A stretch of DNA of 64,000 bases from [Mycobacterium] vasticus. GTDB lineage: Bacteria > Actinomycetota > Actinomycetes > Mycobacteriales > Mycobacteriaceae. The translations under genes and the position numbers were made by a program. The stretch is from assembly GCF_020181595.1 (NCBI RefSeq), contig NZ_CP084028.1, positions 1,795,544 to 1,859,543 on the forward strand, given 5' to 3'. The notes under the pieces are model-generated. The model ran no database searches, was not told where the DNA came from, and saw only the letters and a list, made by a program, of their open reading frames with translations. Below, in pieces: positions 46,064 through 57,587 of this stretch (within the stretch, counting starts at the first letter, position 1; every line of letters begins with the position of its first letter).

Positions 46064-47596
46064 CCCCCCCGTCGCCACGACACCGTGCGCACCACTTTGA
46101 CCTGCCTCGCGATCGCGATGGTGGCCGTGACGGTCGGCAGCTGCACCCGGGTGACCCCGGGGCACGCGGTGCCGGCCACGGTTCAGCTCGGCCAGCCGGT
46201 CCAGTGGGAGAAGTGCAGGTTCACCGCCGACACCAACATAAAGGTGCCAGGCGATGCCCAGTGCGGGTTCCTCGGTGTCCCGGTGGACTACAACAACCTC
46301 AAGGGTCCGGTCGCCCGGTTGGCCATGATCCGGTTCCCGGCCACCAAGGACAAGATCGGTTCGCTGGTGATCAATCCCGGCGGCCCGGGGGAGTCGGGCA
46401 TCGAAACCGCGGTCAGCCTGGTCACCTCGCTGCCGCGCCCGGTCCGGGAGCATTTCGACCTGGTGGGCTTCGACCCGCGCGGGGTGGCGTCGTCGCGGCC
46501 GGCGGTCTGGTGTAACGACGACAAGGAGAATGACCGGCTGCGGGCCCTTAATCAGGTCGACTACAGCCCCGAGGGCGTCGAGCGCATCGAGAACGAGACC
46601 AAGGACTACGTCGCGCGCTGCCTGGAGAAGTCCGGCAAGGAGTTCCTGGCCAACATCGGCACTGTCAACGTCGCCCGCGACCTCGACGCGATCCGGGCCG
46701 GGCTCGGTGACGACAAGTTGACCTACCTGGGCTACTCCTACGGCACCCGGATCGGTGCGGCGTACGCCGAGGCGTTCCCGCAGAACATCCGCGCGATGAT
46801 CCTCGACGGCGCCGTGGACCCCAACGCCGACCCGATCGAAGAAGACCTGCGCCAGGCGGAGGCGTTCCAGGGGGCGTTCGACGACTTCGCCAAGGACTGC
46901 GCCAAGGACGAGGACTGCCCGTTGGGCACCGACCCGGCCAAGGCCGTCGATGTCTACCACAGCCTGGTCGACCCGTTGGTGGACAAGCCCGCCAAGACCA
47001 AGGACCCGCGCGGGCTGAGCTACAGCGACGCTATCGTCGGCACCATCATGGCGCTGTACTCGCCGACGTTCTGGACGCACCTCAACGACGGGCTGTCGGA
47101 TCTGGTCGACGGCCGCGGCGACATCATGCTCGGGCTGGCCGACCTGTACATGCGCCGTGACGCAGGCGGCCACTACACCAACGCCACCGACGCCCGGGTG
47201 GCGGTCAACTGTGTCGACCAGCCGCCGATCACCGACCGCGAGAAGGTGATCGACGAGGACCGGCGGTCGCGGGAGGTCGCGCCATTCATGAGCTACGGCA
47301 AGTTCACCGGCGACGCACCGCTGGGCACCTGTGCGTTCTGGCCGGTGCCGCCGACCACCAAGCCGCACGCCATCTCGGTACCCGACCTGCCGCCGACGAT
47401 GGTGGTGTCGACCACCCGCGATCCGGCTACCCCGTATCAGGCCGGAGTGGACCTGGCCAAGCAGCTGCACGGCAGCCTGTTGACGTTCAACGGAACCCAA
47501 CACACGGTGGTGTTTCAGGGCAACGAATGCGTGGACGGCTTCGCCACCCGCTACCTGGTCGAAGGGAGCCTGCCGCCTGCCGGTGCGAAGTGCTGA
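46055..47596 (+). CDS. caeA: Cell-envelope serine protease/esterase Hip1 (CaeA)
   Basis: 513-residue lipoprotein with an alpha/beta-hydrolase fold. Lipobox VGSC gives acylated C30. INPGGPGESG near 110 is the oxyanion region, the nucleophile lies in GYSYGT at about S229, and a late aspartate (STTRDPATPY) and histidine (TQHTVVF) complete the triad. It matches M. tuberculosis Rv2224c along its length. Hip1 cleaves GroEL2 at the cell surface and dampens host inflammation. Only one copy is present here, whereas M. tuberculosis has a neighbouring paralogue Rv2223c. Start ATG 46055 or an upstream ATG at 46037. Confidence 0.92.
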   Translation: MHRPPRRHDTVRTTLTCLAIAMVAVTVGSCTRVTPGHAVPATVQLGQPVQWEKCRFTADTNIKVPGDAQCGFLGVPVDYNNLKGPVARLAMIRFPATKDKIGSLVINPGGPGESGIETAVSLVTSLPRPVREHFDLVGFDPRGVASSRPAVWCNDDKENDRLRALNQVDYSPEGVERIENETKDYVARCLEKSGKEFLANIGTVNVARDLDAIRAGLGDDKLTYLGYSYGTRIGAAYAEAFPQNIRAMILDGAVDPNADPIEEDLRQAEAFQGAFDDFAKDCAKDEDCPLGTDPAKAVDVYHSLVDPLVDKPAKTKDPRGLSYSDAIVGTIMALYSPTFWTHLNDGLSDLVDGRGDIMLGLADLYMRRDAGGHYTNATDARVAVNCVDQPPITDREKVIDEDRRSREVAPFMSYGKFTGDAPLGTCAFWPVPPTTKPHAISVPDLPPTMVVSTTRDPATPYQAGVDLAKQLHGSLLTFNGTQHTVVFQGNECVDGFATRYLVEGSLPPAGAKC

Positions 47597-47616
47597 GCGC
47601 TGCTACGCTTCGCGGT

Positions 47617-48957
47617 ATGGACCGTCAGAAGGAGTTTGTGCTCCGCACGCTGGAGGAACGCGACATTCGTTTCGTCCGGCTCTGGTTCACCGATGTGCTG
47701 GGTTACCTGAAGTCGGTGGCGATCGCCCCGGCTGAGCTCGAGGGTGCCTTCGAGGAAGGTGTCGGCTTCGACGGCTCGGCGATCGAGGGCTTCGCCCGGG
47801 TCTTCGAGTCCGACATGGTCGCTCATCCGGATCCGTCCACGTTCCAGCTGCTGCCGTGGACCTCCGATGCCGGCCGGCAGTACTCGGCGCGGATGTTCTG
47901 CGACATCACCATGCCGGACGGATCGCCGGCCTGGGCGTCGTCGCGGCATGTGCTGCGCCGGCAGCTGGCCAAGGCCGGCGAACTGGGCTTCTCCTGCTAT
48001 GTGCATCCCGAGATCGAGTTCTTCCTGCTCGAACCCGGCCCCTTCGACGGGTCGACTCCGGTCCCGGCTGACGACGCCGGCTACTTCGACCAGTCGATCC
48101 ACGGTTCGGCCGCCAACTTCCGCCGCCACGCGATCGACGCCCTGGAGTCGATGGGCATCTCGGTGGAGTACAGCCACCACGAGAACGCGCCCGGTCAGCA
48201 GGAGATCGACCTGCGCTACGCCGACGCGCTGTCGATGGCCGACAACGTGATGACCTTCCGCTACCTGATCAAGGAGATCGCCCTCAAGGAGGGTGTGCGG
48301 GCGTCGTTCATGCCCAAGCCGTTCCGTGAGCACGCGGGCTCGGCCATGCACACCCACATGAGCCTGTTCGAGGGCGAGGTCAACGCCTTCCACAGCCCTG
48401 ACGACCCGCTGCAGCTGTCCGGCACCGCCAAGTCGTTCATCGCCGGGATCCTGGAGCACGCCAACGAGATCAGCGCGGTCACCAACCAGTGGGTGAACTC
48501 CTACAAGCGCCTGATCCACGGCGGGGAGGCTCCGACCGCGGCATCATGGGGCGCGTCGAACCGCTCCGCGCTGGTGCGGGTGCCGATGTACAGCCCGCAC
48601 AAGACGTCGTCGCGTCGTGTCGAGGTGCGCAGTCCGGACTCGGCGTGCAACCCGTACTTGACATTCGCCGTGCTGCTGGCCGCCGGCCTGCGCGGGGTGG
48701 AGAAGGGCTACGAACTGGGCCCGGAGGCCGAGGACAACGTGTGGGCGCTGACGCCCGAGGAGCGCCGGGCGATGGGCTACAAGGAGCTGCCCGGCACCCT
48801 GGAGCGCGCGCTGAGCGAGATGGAGAACTCCGAGTTGGTCGCAGAAGCGCTGGGGGAGCAGGTCTTCGACTTCTTCTTGCGTAACAAGCGCCAGGAATGG
48901 GCCAACTACCGCAGCCACGTCACCCCCTACGAGCTGCAGAACTACCTGGCGCTCTAG
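47617..48957 (+). CDS. glnA2: Glutamine synthetase GlnA2
   Basis: 446-residue GSI-alpha type enzyme. [10 protein letters not shown] is the family N-terminal motif, EIEFFLLE and MSLFEG the metal sites, and it lacks the adenylylation tyrosine region of GlnA1. It is the non-adenylylated paralogue; in M. tuberculosis GlnA2 is not essential, and in relatives it can act on polyamines or isoglutamine-type substrates. glnE follows by 13 bp. Confidence 0.93.
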   Translation: MDRQKEFVLRTLEERDIRFVRLWFTDVLGYLKSVAIAPAELEGAFEEGVGFDGSAIEGFARVFESDMVAHPDPSTFQLLPWTSDAGRQYSARMFCDITMPDGSPAWASSRHVLRRQLAKAGELGFSCYVHPEIEFFLLEPGPFDGSTPVPADDAGYFDQSIHGSAANFRRHAIDALESMGISVEYSHHENAPGQQEIDLRYADALSMADNVMTFRYLIKEIALKEGVRASFMPKPFREHAGSAMHTHMSLFEGEVNAFHSPDDPLQLSGTAKSFIAGILEHANEISAVTNQWVNSYKRLIHGGEAPTAASWGASNRSALVRVPMYSPHKTSSRRVEVRSPDSACNPYLTFAVLLAAGLRGVEKGYELGPEAEDNVWALTPEERRAMGYKELPGTLERALSEMENSELVAEALGEQVFDFFLRNKRQEWANYRSHVTPYELQNYLAL

Positions 48958-48970
48958 TCCCGGACGCCTC

Positions 48971-51964
48971 GTGGCCTACCCCGCAGCGCAGCGCCGCAAG
49001 CTGCCCAGCGTTGGGCGGCTCGGTCTGGTCGACCGGTACGCCACCGCGGACCTGACCCAATTGGGTTGGTACAGCTCCTACACCCAGGCGAACGTCGAGG
49101 TGTTGTGGGCGCTGTCGCGCGCCCCCGACGCCGACGCCGCCCTGCGCACGCTGGTTCGGCTGGCCGAGGCGCCGGGCATCGACTGGGAGGAGCTGAGCGC
49201 GGCGCTGATGGCCGACCGCGGACTGCGGGGGCGGCTGTTCGGGGTGCTCGGATCCTCACTGGCGCTGGGCGATCACTTGATCACCCACCCGCAGTCCTGG
49301 AAGCTGCTGGCCAGTACCGACGCCGACGACGGGCTGATCACCCTACCGACCGCCGAAGAGCTGCGAAAGCTGTTCTGCGACTGCGTTACCCAGACCACCG
49401 ACGGTGCCTACGTCGAGCGGCTGCGGGCGCTCTACCGGGACCGGTTGATGGTGCTGGCGGCGACGGACCTGTCATCCACCGTCGTCGAGAGCCTGCCGGG
49501 GCTGCCGTTCACCGCCGTCGGGGAACACCTGTCCGACCTAGCTGACGCCGCACTGGCCGCCGCGCTGCAGGTGGCCGAGATACTGGTGTGTGCCGGCGAG
49601 CCCGCCCCGCGGCTGGCGGTGATCGCCATGGGTAAATGCGGTGCGCGGGAACTGAATTACGTCAGCGACGTTGATGTCATCTTCGTGGCAGAAGAGGTCG
49701 ACGCGCTCAGCGTGCGGGTGGCCGGAGAGCTGATGGCGGTGGCCGGCGAGGCATTCTTCGAGGTGGATGCCGGGCTGCGGCCCGAAGGCCGCAACGGTGC
49801 GCTGGTGCGAACCCTTGAGTCGCACCTGGCCTATTACCAGCGGTGGGCTAAGACCTGGGAGTTCCAGGCCCTGCTCAAGGCGCGTCCCGCGGCCGGTGAC
49901 CCCGAGTTGGGCCGGGCCTACGCCGACGCGCTGCTGCCGATGGTGTGGACGGCCTGCGAGCGTGAGGATTTCGTCGTCGACGTACAGGCCATGCGTCGCC
50001 GGGTCGCACAACTGGTACCGGCCGAGATCCGAACCCGCGAGATCAAGCTGGGCGCGGGGGGCCTACGCGATGTGGAGTTCGCCGTGCAGCTGCTGCAGCT
50101 GGTGCACGGCCGCGCAGACCAGTCGTTGCACGTGGCGTCCACCGTCGATGCGCTGGCTGCGCTGGGGGCCGGCGGGTACATCGGCCGCGAGGACTCCGCC
50201 GACCTGACCGCGTCGTATGAGTTCCTGCGGCTGCTGGAACACCGATTGCAGCTGCAGCGGCTCAAACGCACCCACATGCTGCCGCCGCCCGACGACGACG
50301 AGGCATTGCGCTGGCTGGCCCGTGCCGCCCACATTCGTCCCGACGCCCGGCACGACGCGCTGGGTGTGCTGCGCGAGGAGCTCAAGGCGCAGAACGGTCG
50401 GGTCTCACGGCTGCACGCCAAGCTGTTCTATCAGCCTCTTCTGGAGTCGGTCGGCCCGGCGGCGCTCGAGCTGGCCGGCGGATTGACGCCCGGCGCGGCC
50501 GGCCGGCAGCTGGCCGCCCTGGGCTACGAGGCGCCGGAGAACGCGCTGTCGCATCTGGCAGCGCTGACCAATCAGAGTGGCCGGCGCGGGCGGGTGCAGA
50601 CGGTGCTGCTGCCCAAGCTGCTGTACTGGCTGTCGGACACCCCCAACCCCGATGCCGGGCTGCTGGCCTACCGGCGGCTCAGCGAGGCACTGGCCGCGCA
50701 GCGCTGGTATCTGAGCACCTTGCGTGACAGCAGTGCCGTCGCCAAACGACTGATGCGGGTGCTGGGCACCTCGGCGTACGTCCCGGAACTGTTGATGCGG
50801 GCCCCGGATGTCCTGCAGGCCTACGGTGACGGTCCGGCCGGGCCCAAGCTGCTCGAGACCAGCCCGGACGCGGTGGCGCGGGCACTGCTCGCCTCGGTGG
50901 CCCGCTACCCCGACCCGGTGCGCGCCATCGCCGTCGCCCGCAGCCTGCGCCGCTACGAGCTGGCTCGGGTCGCCTCGGCGGACCTGCTCGGCATGCTCGA
51001 CGTGACCGACATCTGCCGCGCGCTGACCGCGGTATGGGTGGCGGTGCTACAGGCCTCCTTGGACGCGATCATCCGGGTCAACTTGCCCGACGAGCAGCAG
51101 GCCCCGGCCCGGATCGCGGTCATCGCGATGGGCCGCCTCGGCGGTCGCGAGCTCGGCTACGGCTCGGATGCCGACGTGATGTTCGTCTGTGAACCTGTCG
51201 AGGGCGTGGGCGACGCCGACGCGGTGCGCTGGGCGACCCTGATCGCCGAGCAGGTCCGGGCGCTGCTGGCCACCGCCAGCGTCGACCCGCCGCTGCAGGT
51301 CGACATCAACCTGCGACCCGAGGGCCGCAACGGGCCGCCGGTGCGCACCCTGGCCTCCTATGCGGCCTACTACGCGCAGTGGGCGCAACCCTGGGAGGTC
51401 CAGGCGTTGCTGCGCGCCGACTGGGTCGCCGGCGATGCGGATCTGGGTCGCCGATTCCTGTTGATGGTCGATGACACCCGGTATCCCGACGGCGGGGTGT
51501 CCGCCGATGCGGTGCGCGAGATCCGCCGGGTCAAGGCCCGGGTCGACGCCGAGCGGCTGCCGCGGGGCGCCGATCCCAACACCCACACCAAACTGGGCCG
51601 CGGCGGGCTGGCCGACGTCGAGTGGACGGTGCAGTTGCTGCAGTTGCGCCATGCCCATCGTGTACCGGCGTTGCACAACACCTCGACGCTGGAGACCCTG
51701 GACGCCATAGCCGCCGCGGAGTTGCTCGACGAAGGCGATGTGGATCGGCTGCGGCAGGCGTGGCTGACGGCCACTCGGGCCCGTAACGCGCTGGTGCTGG
51801 TGCGCGGCAAGCCCACCGATCAGTTGCCGGGCCCGGGGCGTGCGCTCAATGCGGTTGCGGTGGCCGCCGGCTGGCCCGGTGGTGACGGCGGTGAGTTCCT
51901 GGACAACTACCTGCGGGTGACGCGGCGCGCGAAGTCTGTGGTGCGCAAGGTATTCGGAGATTGA
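48971..51964 (+). CDS. glnE: Glutamine synthetase adenylyltransferase/deadenylylase
   Basis: 997 residues. Two nucleotidyltransferase domains are visible: the first with [19 protein letters not shown] and the second with [19 protein letters not shown], each with paired aspartates. The N-terminal half removes AMP from GlnA1 and the C-terminal half adds it. The target, GlnA1, lies 3.6 kb downstream on the other strand with a tyrosine at 406. GTG start at 48971. It is joined to glnA2. Confidence 0.95.
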   Translation: MAYPAAQRRKLPSVGRLGLVDRYATADLTQLGWYSSYTQANVEVLWALSRAPDADAALRTLVRLAEAPGIDWEELSAALMADRGLRGRLFGVLGSSLALGDHLITHPQSWKLLASTDADDGLITLPTAEELRKLFCDCVTQTTDGAYVERLRALYRDRLMVLAATDLSSTVVESLPGLPFTAVGEHLSDLADAALAAALQVAEILVCAGEPAPRLAVIAMGKCGARELNYVSDVDVIFVAEEVDALSVRVAGELMAVAGEAFFEVDAGLRPEGRNGALVRTLESHLAYYQRWAKTWEFQALLKARPAAGDPELGRAYADALLPMVWTACEREDFVVDVQAMRRRVAQLVPAEIRTREIKLGAGGLRDVEFAVQLLQLVHGRADQSLHVASTVDALAALGAGGYIGREDSADLTASYEFLRLLEHRLQLQRLKRTHMLPPPDDDEALRWLARAAHIRPDARHDALGVLREELKAQNGRVSRLHAKLFYQPLLESVGPAALELAGGLTPGAAGRQLAALGYEAPENALSHLAALTNQSGRRGRVQTVLLPKLLYWLSDTPNPDAGLLAYRRLSEALAAQRWYLSTLRDSSAVAKRLMRVLGTSAYVPELLMRAPDVLQAYGDGPAGPKLLETSPDAVARALLASVARYPDPVRAIAVARSLRRYELARVASADLLGMLDVTDICRALTAVWVAVLQASLDAIIRVNLPDEQQAPARIAVIAMGRLGGRELGYGSDADVMFVCEPVEGVGDADAVRWATLIAEQVRALLATASVDPPLQVDINLRPEGRNGPPVRTLASYAAYYAQWAQPWEVQALLRADWVAGDADLGRRFLLMVDDTRYPDGGVSADAVREIRRVKARVDAERLPRGADPNTHTKLGRGGLADVEWTVQLLQLRHAHRVPALHNTSTLETLDAIAAAELLDEGDVDRLRQAWLTATRARNALVLVRGKPTDQLPGPGRALNAVAVAAGWPGGDGGEFLDNYLRVTRRAKSVVRKVFGD

Positions 51965-51976
51965 GGGAGTACATCT

Positions 51977-52738
51977 GTGGTGGATTTCGGAGCGCAGTCA
52001 GGCGTGCCGACGATCGGCGCCGACGAGAGCGAGCAGCTGTTGGCGCGCTACGGCCCGCTGGCGGAGGCGGTACGTGAGCTCATCGATGCCACCATCCGGA
52101 CCCAGGCCGACGACGCCACGATGCGCGAGGCCACCACGCAGGTGCGCCAGGTGACCGAGCGGCTGCGCGACGGAATCCTCAGCGACGCACCCGGAATGCG
52201 CTATGTCGTCGACGGCCGGCCGCTGGCATGGGGCAACGCGGTGATCGGCCTGCGCAACCCGATCGCCCCGCCACTGGTGATCGAGCACGGCGGTTCAGCG
52301 AGCCTCGACGGAGGAGAGGCGACGCTGGGACCGCCGCATGAACACGGCGGTTCAGCGAGCCTCGACGGAGGAGAGGCGACGCTGGGACCGCCGCATGAAC
52401 ACGGCGAGAACGGCCACTGCTGGAGCGACTTTCACCTGGGCGCCGCCTACGAGGGCCCGCCGTCGCTGGTCCACGGCGGCGTGAGTGCGTTGATCCTCGA
52501 CCATCTGCTCGGCGAGGCCGCCAGTGAAGGCCTGACCAAACCGCTGTTCACCGGCACCATCACGGTGAAGTACCTGCGTGGCACCCCACTGGGGCCACTG
52601 CGGGCCGAAGCCTGGGTGTATCGCCGAGAGGCCATCAAGACGTATGCCCGCGGCCATATCGCGGACTCCGCCGGGGTCACGGTGGAGGCCGAAGGGGTGT
52701 TCATCATCCCGGCTTGGGCTCGCGAATCGGTGGAGTGA
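51977..52738 (+). CDS. PaaI/hotdog thioesterase with tandem MIRU-like insertion
   Basis: 253 residues. The C-terminal half is a hotdog thioesterase: PPSLVHGGVSALILDHLLGEA is the helix with HGG, and TVKYLRGTPLGPL the following strand. Residues 104-141 are two identical 19-residue copies of HGGSASLDGGEATLGPPHE, encoded by a tandem 57-bp repeat. The insert falls just before the hotdog helix and keeps the reading frame. It starts 13 bp after glnE. Acyl-CoA hydrolysis is likely; the substrate is unknown. Confidence 0.83.
   Translation: MVDFGAQSGVPTIGADESEQLLARYGPLAEAVRELIDATIRTQADDATMREATTQVRQVTERLRDGILSDAPGMRYVVDGRPLAWGNAVIGLRNPIAPPLVIEHGGSASLDGGEATLGPPHEHGGSASLDGGEATLGPPHEHGENGHCWSDFHLGAAYEGPPSLVHGGVSALILDHLLGEAASEGLTKPLFTGTITVKYLRGTPLGPLRAEAWVYRREAIKTYARGHIADSAGVTVEAEGVFIIPAWARESVE
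52286..52399 (+). repeat. Tandem 57-bp MIRU-like repeat, two copies
   Basis: The unit starts CACGGCGGTTCAGCGAG and is repeated exactly at 52286-52342 and 52343-52399; a third start (CACGGCG) follows at 52400. Each encodes 19 residues in frame. It carries GGAGGAG and ends GCATGAA. A third, diverged copy is at 43484-43537. Copy number could vary between strains. Confidence 0.75.
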
Positions 52739-52815
52739 CGGATGCATTCCTGAGGCCGATCCCAATTAAATCTGATATTGTTCTGAAAACTGTCTTGTGA
52801 TTGGGGGGTGCGTCG

Positions 52816-53436
52816 ATGTCTGGTCGAGTCGGTTATTCGATGACCGGGGCGGGTCTGATCGGTGGGGTGGCCGCCGTCGCGATGACGCTGGGGCTGGGCG
52901 GAGTCGACGCCGGTGCCTCGGATCAGCAGATCAGCCTCGCTGCCGCCGGTCAGAACGCCGATGCGAGCGACCTGCTGGGGATGGCCAGCACGAACTTCCT
53001 CGATGCCAAGGACATCTACACCGGGATTGACACCACTGAGCTGTCCGACCAGGTGGCGTCCGCGGTCGAGGCGCTTCATCGCCAGCCCGACATTCTCGAC
53101 CGGGCGGTGAACATCCTGGACAACCACGTGTCGCCGGCCGAAGCGGCCATCCTTTCGCAGTCGGGCTCGATGGCGGAGCTGATCGATCAACTGTTCTTCA
53201 CGCCGCTCAACCAGCAGTGGGCGGATTCCAGCGAGTCGATGCTCACGGCCATGCAGGCGTTCGACGGTGCGGTCACGTCCGGCTCGATACCGGACATCAT
53301 GGCCGCTGAACTCCAAATACTCGGGGTCGACTTCTTTCAGGTGATCCCGGCGGCGCTGATGTCCGTTCCCGTCGTATGGATCGGCAGCCTGTTCGACGAT
53401 GCCGTGTCCGTGTCGGACCTCGGCCTCCTCTTCTGA
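52816..53436 (+). CDS. Exported protein of unknown function
   Basis: 206 residues. The N-terminus has a signal-like stretch (GLIGGVAAVAMTLGLGG) and Ala-rich cleavage region; the body is helical and acidic, with conserved-looking DIYTGIDTTELSDQVA, and ends in a hydrophobic segment (VIPAALMSVPVVWIGSLF). No cysteines or catalytic motif. GGGGGG precedes the ATG at 52816. It is next to an MTB12-like secreted protein. It may be a mycobacterial cell-wall or secreted protein; no named family is recognised. Confidence 0.6.
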   Translation: MSGRVGYSMTGAGLIGGVAAVAMTLGLGGVDAGASDQQISLAAAGQNADASDLLGMASTNFLDAKDIYTGIDTTELSDQVASAVEALHRQPDILDRAVNILDNHVSPAEAAILSQSGSMAELIDQLFFTPLNQQWADSSESMLTAMQAFDGAVTSGSIPDIMAAELQILGVDFFQVIPAALMSVPVVWIGSLFDDAVSVSDLGLLF

Positions 53437-53458
53437 CCGGCCGGCACGGCACACCTGG

Positions 53459-53971
53459 TCACCAGCCGAAGACAGCCACGTTGCTGCCGGGGCTGTGACC
53501 GTGGCGGCCGACTCGGTGGATGACATAGGCGACCATTCCGGTGAAAGTCGGATCGTAGGAGTCGTGGGTGAGTTGCCAGGTTCCGTCGTGGTCGACCAGA
53601 ACCAGCGGACGCACCACTGGGATCGGTGCCCGCGGCCCGGTGAGGGTTGCGGTGACACCGGCCAGGTTGTTGATCGCCGGCTGGATGTCGGTGACGTCGA
53701 ACGTGAACGGCAAGGCGTGGTGTCGGACCAGTTTGGCCAACCCCTGATCGTTCCGGCCCATCTCATCGGGTGATAAACCGCCGTCGATCAGCTTGGCCTT
53801 GTCATCGTCGGGGACGTTCGGATCGGTCAGCTGGTTGAGCATCACTGCCACCTGCTCGGCGGTGGGGACCGGTGCCGCGGGTGGCGGTTCGGGATCGGCC
53901 TGGGCGTCAGCGGCGCAAGCCAGCGTGGCGGCCAGCAGTGCCGTGCCGATGACGAGTGTCGGCGTACGCAT
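53459..53971 (-). CDS. MTB12/CFP-2-like secreted protein
   Basis: 170 residues with a signal peptide (1-26, cut after ADAQA) and a Pro-rich start. The body follows the low-molecular-weight antigen MTB12 (Rv2376c) pattern: PTAEQVAVMLNQLTDPNV, LPFTFDVTDIQPA, then a beta-strand region ending WQLTHDSYD. Such proteins are exported; their function is not known. It is convergent with the exported protein upstream. Confidence 0.75.
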   Translation of the reverse strand: MRTPTLVIGTALLAATLACAADAQADPEPPPAAPVPTAEQVAVMLNQLTDPNVPDDDKAKLIDGGLSPDEMGRNDQGLAKLVRHHALPFTFDVTDIQPAINNLAGVTATLTGPRAPIPVVRPLVLVDHDGTWQLTHDSYDPTFTGMVAYVIHRVGRHGHSPGSNVAVFGW

Positions 53972-54045
53972 TGATTTATCGTACTACGACATAATTGGGG
54001 ATCGCGGATTCCGGTGGTGAACAAGCCGACGTCACCGTCGCCGGC

Positions 54046-55425
54046 TCAGACGGCGCCGTCGTCGGGTGGGTCGGGGTCGCCTCGGAGGAGTTCTTCGGGG
54101 TGATGCGCGTGGTTGATTTCCGGCGGGGTGGTGCCGTCGGTCCAGCCCAGGCGGCCTGATTCGGTCGGCACCGTCACCTGGCGACCTTCGCTGGCGTCGG
54201 TGTGGTCGGGGCCGCAGGCGAAGAACAGTTCGTCGGCGTTGGTGCGCCCACCTTTTGCCCAGGGGTGGGCGTGGTGGACTTCGCTGTGGTATCCGGGGAC
54301 GGTGCAGTTCGGCCTGGTGCATCCGCGATCACGCGCGTGACAGATCAGGCGTTGGTCGGCGGTGGCGATGCGCTTCTGCCGGCCCAGGTATAGGGGGCGC
54401 TTGGTGTGGTCGTCGAATACGGCCAGATAGTGAATCGCGTTGCCGGCCATGGCGATCAGATCCCGCATGGGGAGTCGCGAGCCGCCTCCGGTATGTGCGG
54501 GAGCCGGCATCGCGATGGTCGGGTCGATAAAGGCGTGGGCGGCTTGGTTGATTTCGGCCAGGGTGGTGGTGACTACGACCGTGACCGGATGGCCGCGATG
54601 GTTACCCAGTTTCCCTGAGGCGATAGCGGTGGCCAGGGCGAGGGTGAAGGCGTCGTGGTTGCGTTGGGCGGTACTGCGCTCATCCCGGCCGCTGGATCCG
54701 TCGGGCTGGCGGTGTCCGGGCCTGACCGCGGCGGCGACGGCTTCGAAGTGCGCGCGGGCCCGCGGGTCGAGCAGCCCGGAGATTTTCGACATGCCGTCGG
54801 GGCCTTGGCGGCCCAGTGTCAGGCCGCGGCGTCGGGCGCGGTCCTTATCGCTGAACTGGCCGTCGGGGTTGAGGTGATCGGCGATGCGCTGCCCGATCTT
54901 GGTGACCATACCGGCGTCGACGCGGCTGGCGTGGTCGACCAGGCTCTGTTCGGCTTTGGTGACCTCGGCCGGCGGTACCGCAGCCGGAAGGACGTCGACG
55001 GCATCGCAGACCGCACGGATGTGATCGTGACCGACAGTGCCGGATTCGACTGCGGCGGCCAAGGCCGGTAACTCCGGTGGGATCTCGGCGCCGGTCAACG
55101 AGCGTCGCGGCCGGATGCGGGCGGCCAGCTTGGTGCGGCGGGCGATCTCGCGTGGGGTGATGCGCAGCCGTTGCCACAACGCTGCGCGCACTGATTCGAG
55201 GGTGCCGACGCCGTCGGGCGGGTCGGCCAACTCGCCGAAGATCCGGTACATCAGCCCCCGGTTGGTGCGGTCCTGGGTTTCCAGCCGCTCGGCCACGTCG
55301 ACCCGGAAGTCATTGCCCACCAGATCCGAAGAGGTCGCCCGCAACACGTCGTGGGCGGCGTCGATGGCATCCAGGGCCGCAGAGATCTGCTCTCGCGCCG
55401 CTGCCGCACCCAGTGCTGTTGCCAT
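54046..55425 (-). CDS. DUF222/HNH endonuclease protein (13E12 repeat family)
   Basis: 459 residues. The N-terminal DUF222 region is followed by an HNH domain at about 360-415 (CHARDRGCTRPNCTVPGYH, then HHAHPWAKGGRTNADE). These proteins occur in many copies in actinobacterial genomes (REP13E12 in M. tuberculosis) and behave as repeats or mobile genes. It lies in an accessory segment between glnE and glnA1. There is no integrase or flanking repeat here. Confidence 0.87.
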   Translation of the reverse strand: MATALGAAAAREQISAALDAIDAAHDVLRATSSDLVGNDFRVDVAERLETQDRTNRGLMYRIFGELADPPDGVGTLESVRAALWQRLRITPREIARRTKLAARIRPRRSLTGAEIPPELPALAAAVESGTVGHDHIRAVCDAVDVLPAAVPPAEVTKAEQSLVDHASRVDAGMVTKIGQRIADHLNPDGQFSDKDRARRRGLTLGRQGPDGMSKISGLLDPRARAHFEAVAAAVRPGHRQPDGSSGRDERSTAQRNHDAFTLALATAIASGKLGNHRGHPVTVVVTTTLAEINQAAHAFIDPTIAMPAPAHTGGGSRLPMRDLIAMAGNAIHYLAVFDDHTKRPLYLGRQKRIATADQRLICHARDRGCTRPNCTVPGYHSEVHHAHPWAKGGRTNADELFFACGPDHTDASEGRQVTVPTESGRLGWTDGTTPPEINHAHHPEELLRGDPDPPDDGAV

Positions 55426-55522
55426 ACAGCGACGTTAAGAATGCACCCCGACAGCCCCGCCGGTAGACACCCGTGCAACAGCCCAGACTGTGGATCAAAC
55501 CCCAACTGGGGATAACGACGTA

Positions 55523-55539
55523 CGGGTCCGGGGACCCCG
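55523..55539 (-). terminator. Hairpin after glnA1
   Basis: CGGGTC, a 4-nt loop CGGG and GACCC(C)G form a strong stem directly after the glnA1 stop (55544). No T run follows. It is the likely end of the glnA1 transcript. Confidence 0.55.
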
Positions 55540-55543
55540 AGCG

Positions 55544-56980
<1,437 letters not shown>

Positions 56981-57103
56981 AGAAGTGCTCTCCTCCGCAG
57001 GTAGCCCCGGTCGAATGCAGGGGTTGCCGGTATGGACGTTACGCAACCGGCGCGTGGCCTCTCGACGCCGGGTCGGGTTCTCCGCTCGCTTATCGTATGG
57101 GCC

Positions 57104-57574
57104 ATGAGCCGCACGTTCTCATCGTGGTTGTCCGGGCCCGAGTCGGCCGGACCCCACCCCGGCGAGGCAGCGCCGGGGGCCGGTCTCGGCCTGCCGGCCG
57201 CCGGACCCGGTTCGCTGGCCCCGACGGGACGCCGCGCGCTGGCGCTGCTGGTCGACTGGCTGGTGGCCTACGGGGTGACCGGCCTGGGCGTGCGGGCGGG
57301 TGTGGTCACACCCGAACTGCTCGCGACCGTGGTGCTGGGCATCTGGCTGGTACTGGGTGCGGCAGCGCTGCGACTGTTCGGCTTCACCCCGGGGCAGTAC
57401 GCCTGCAGGCTGCGGGTGATCCCGGTGGAAAGTCCCGACGCCGGCGTGGGGATCGTGCGCGCTCTGGTGCGCGGACTGATGATCGCGCTGGTGGTCCCGG
57501 CGCTGTTCGCCGACGCCGACGGGCGTGGCCTGCAGGACCGGGCGACGGCCACCGCGGTGGTGCGCAGCCGCTGA
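57104..57574 (+). CDS. RDD family membrane protein (Rv2219A-like)
   Basis: 156 residues. After a Pro/Ala-rich, likely cytoplasmic N-terminus, the RDD domain starts at [15 protein letters not shown] and has about three transmembrane helices, ending before [17 protein letters not shown] at 57104. It is divergent from glnA1. RDD proteins have been linked to ion antiport in some bacteria; the role here is unknown. Confidence 0.83.
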   Translation: MSRTFSSWLSGPESAGPHPGEAAPGAGLGLPAAGPGSLAPTGRRALALLVDWLVAYGVTGLGVRAGVVTPELLATVVLGIWLVLGAAALRLFGFTPGQYACRLRVIPVESPDAGVGIVRALVRGLMIALVVPALFADADGRGLQDRATATAVVRSR

Positions 57575-57587
57575 TTTCTGCCGGCGG

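Noticed and set aside
45974..47503. A 509-codon minus-strand frame
   Set aside because: It is antisense to hip1, which has the lipobox and hydrolase triad, so this frame is a shadow of it.
52286..52399. Possible CRISPR array
   Set aside because: There are only two adjacent 57-bp copies with no spacers and they are in frame within a gene. No cas genes are nearby.
54046..55425. HNH protein as evidence of a prophage
   Set aside because: No integrase, terminase, capsid or attachment repeats are near it; DUF222/HNH proteins are common stand-alone repeats in mycobacteria.
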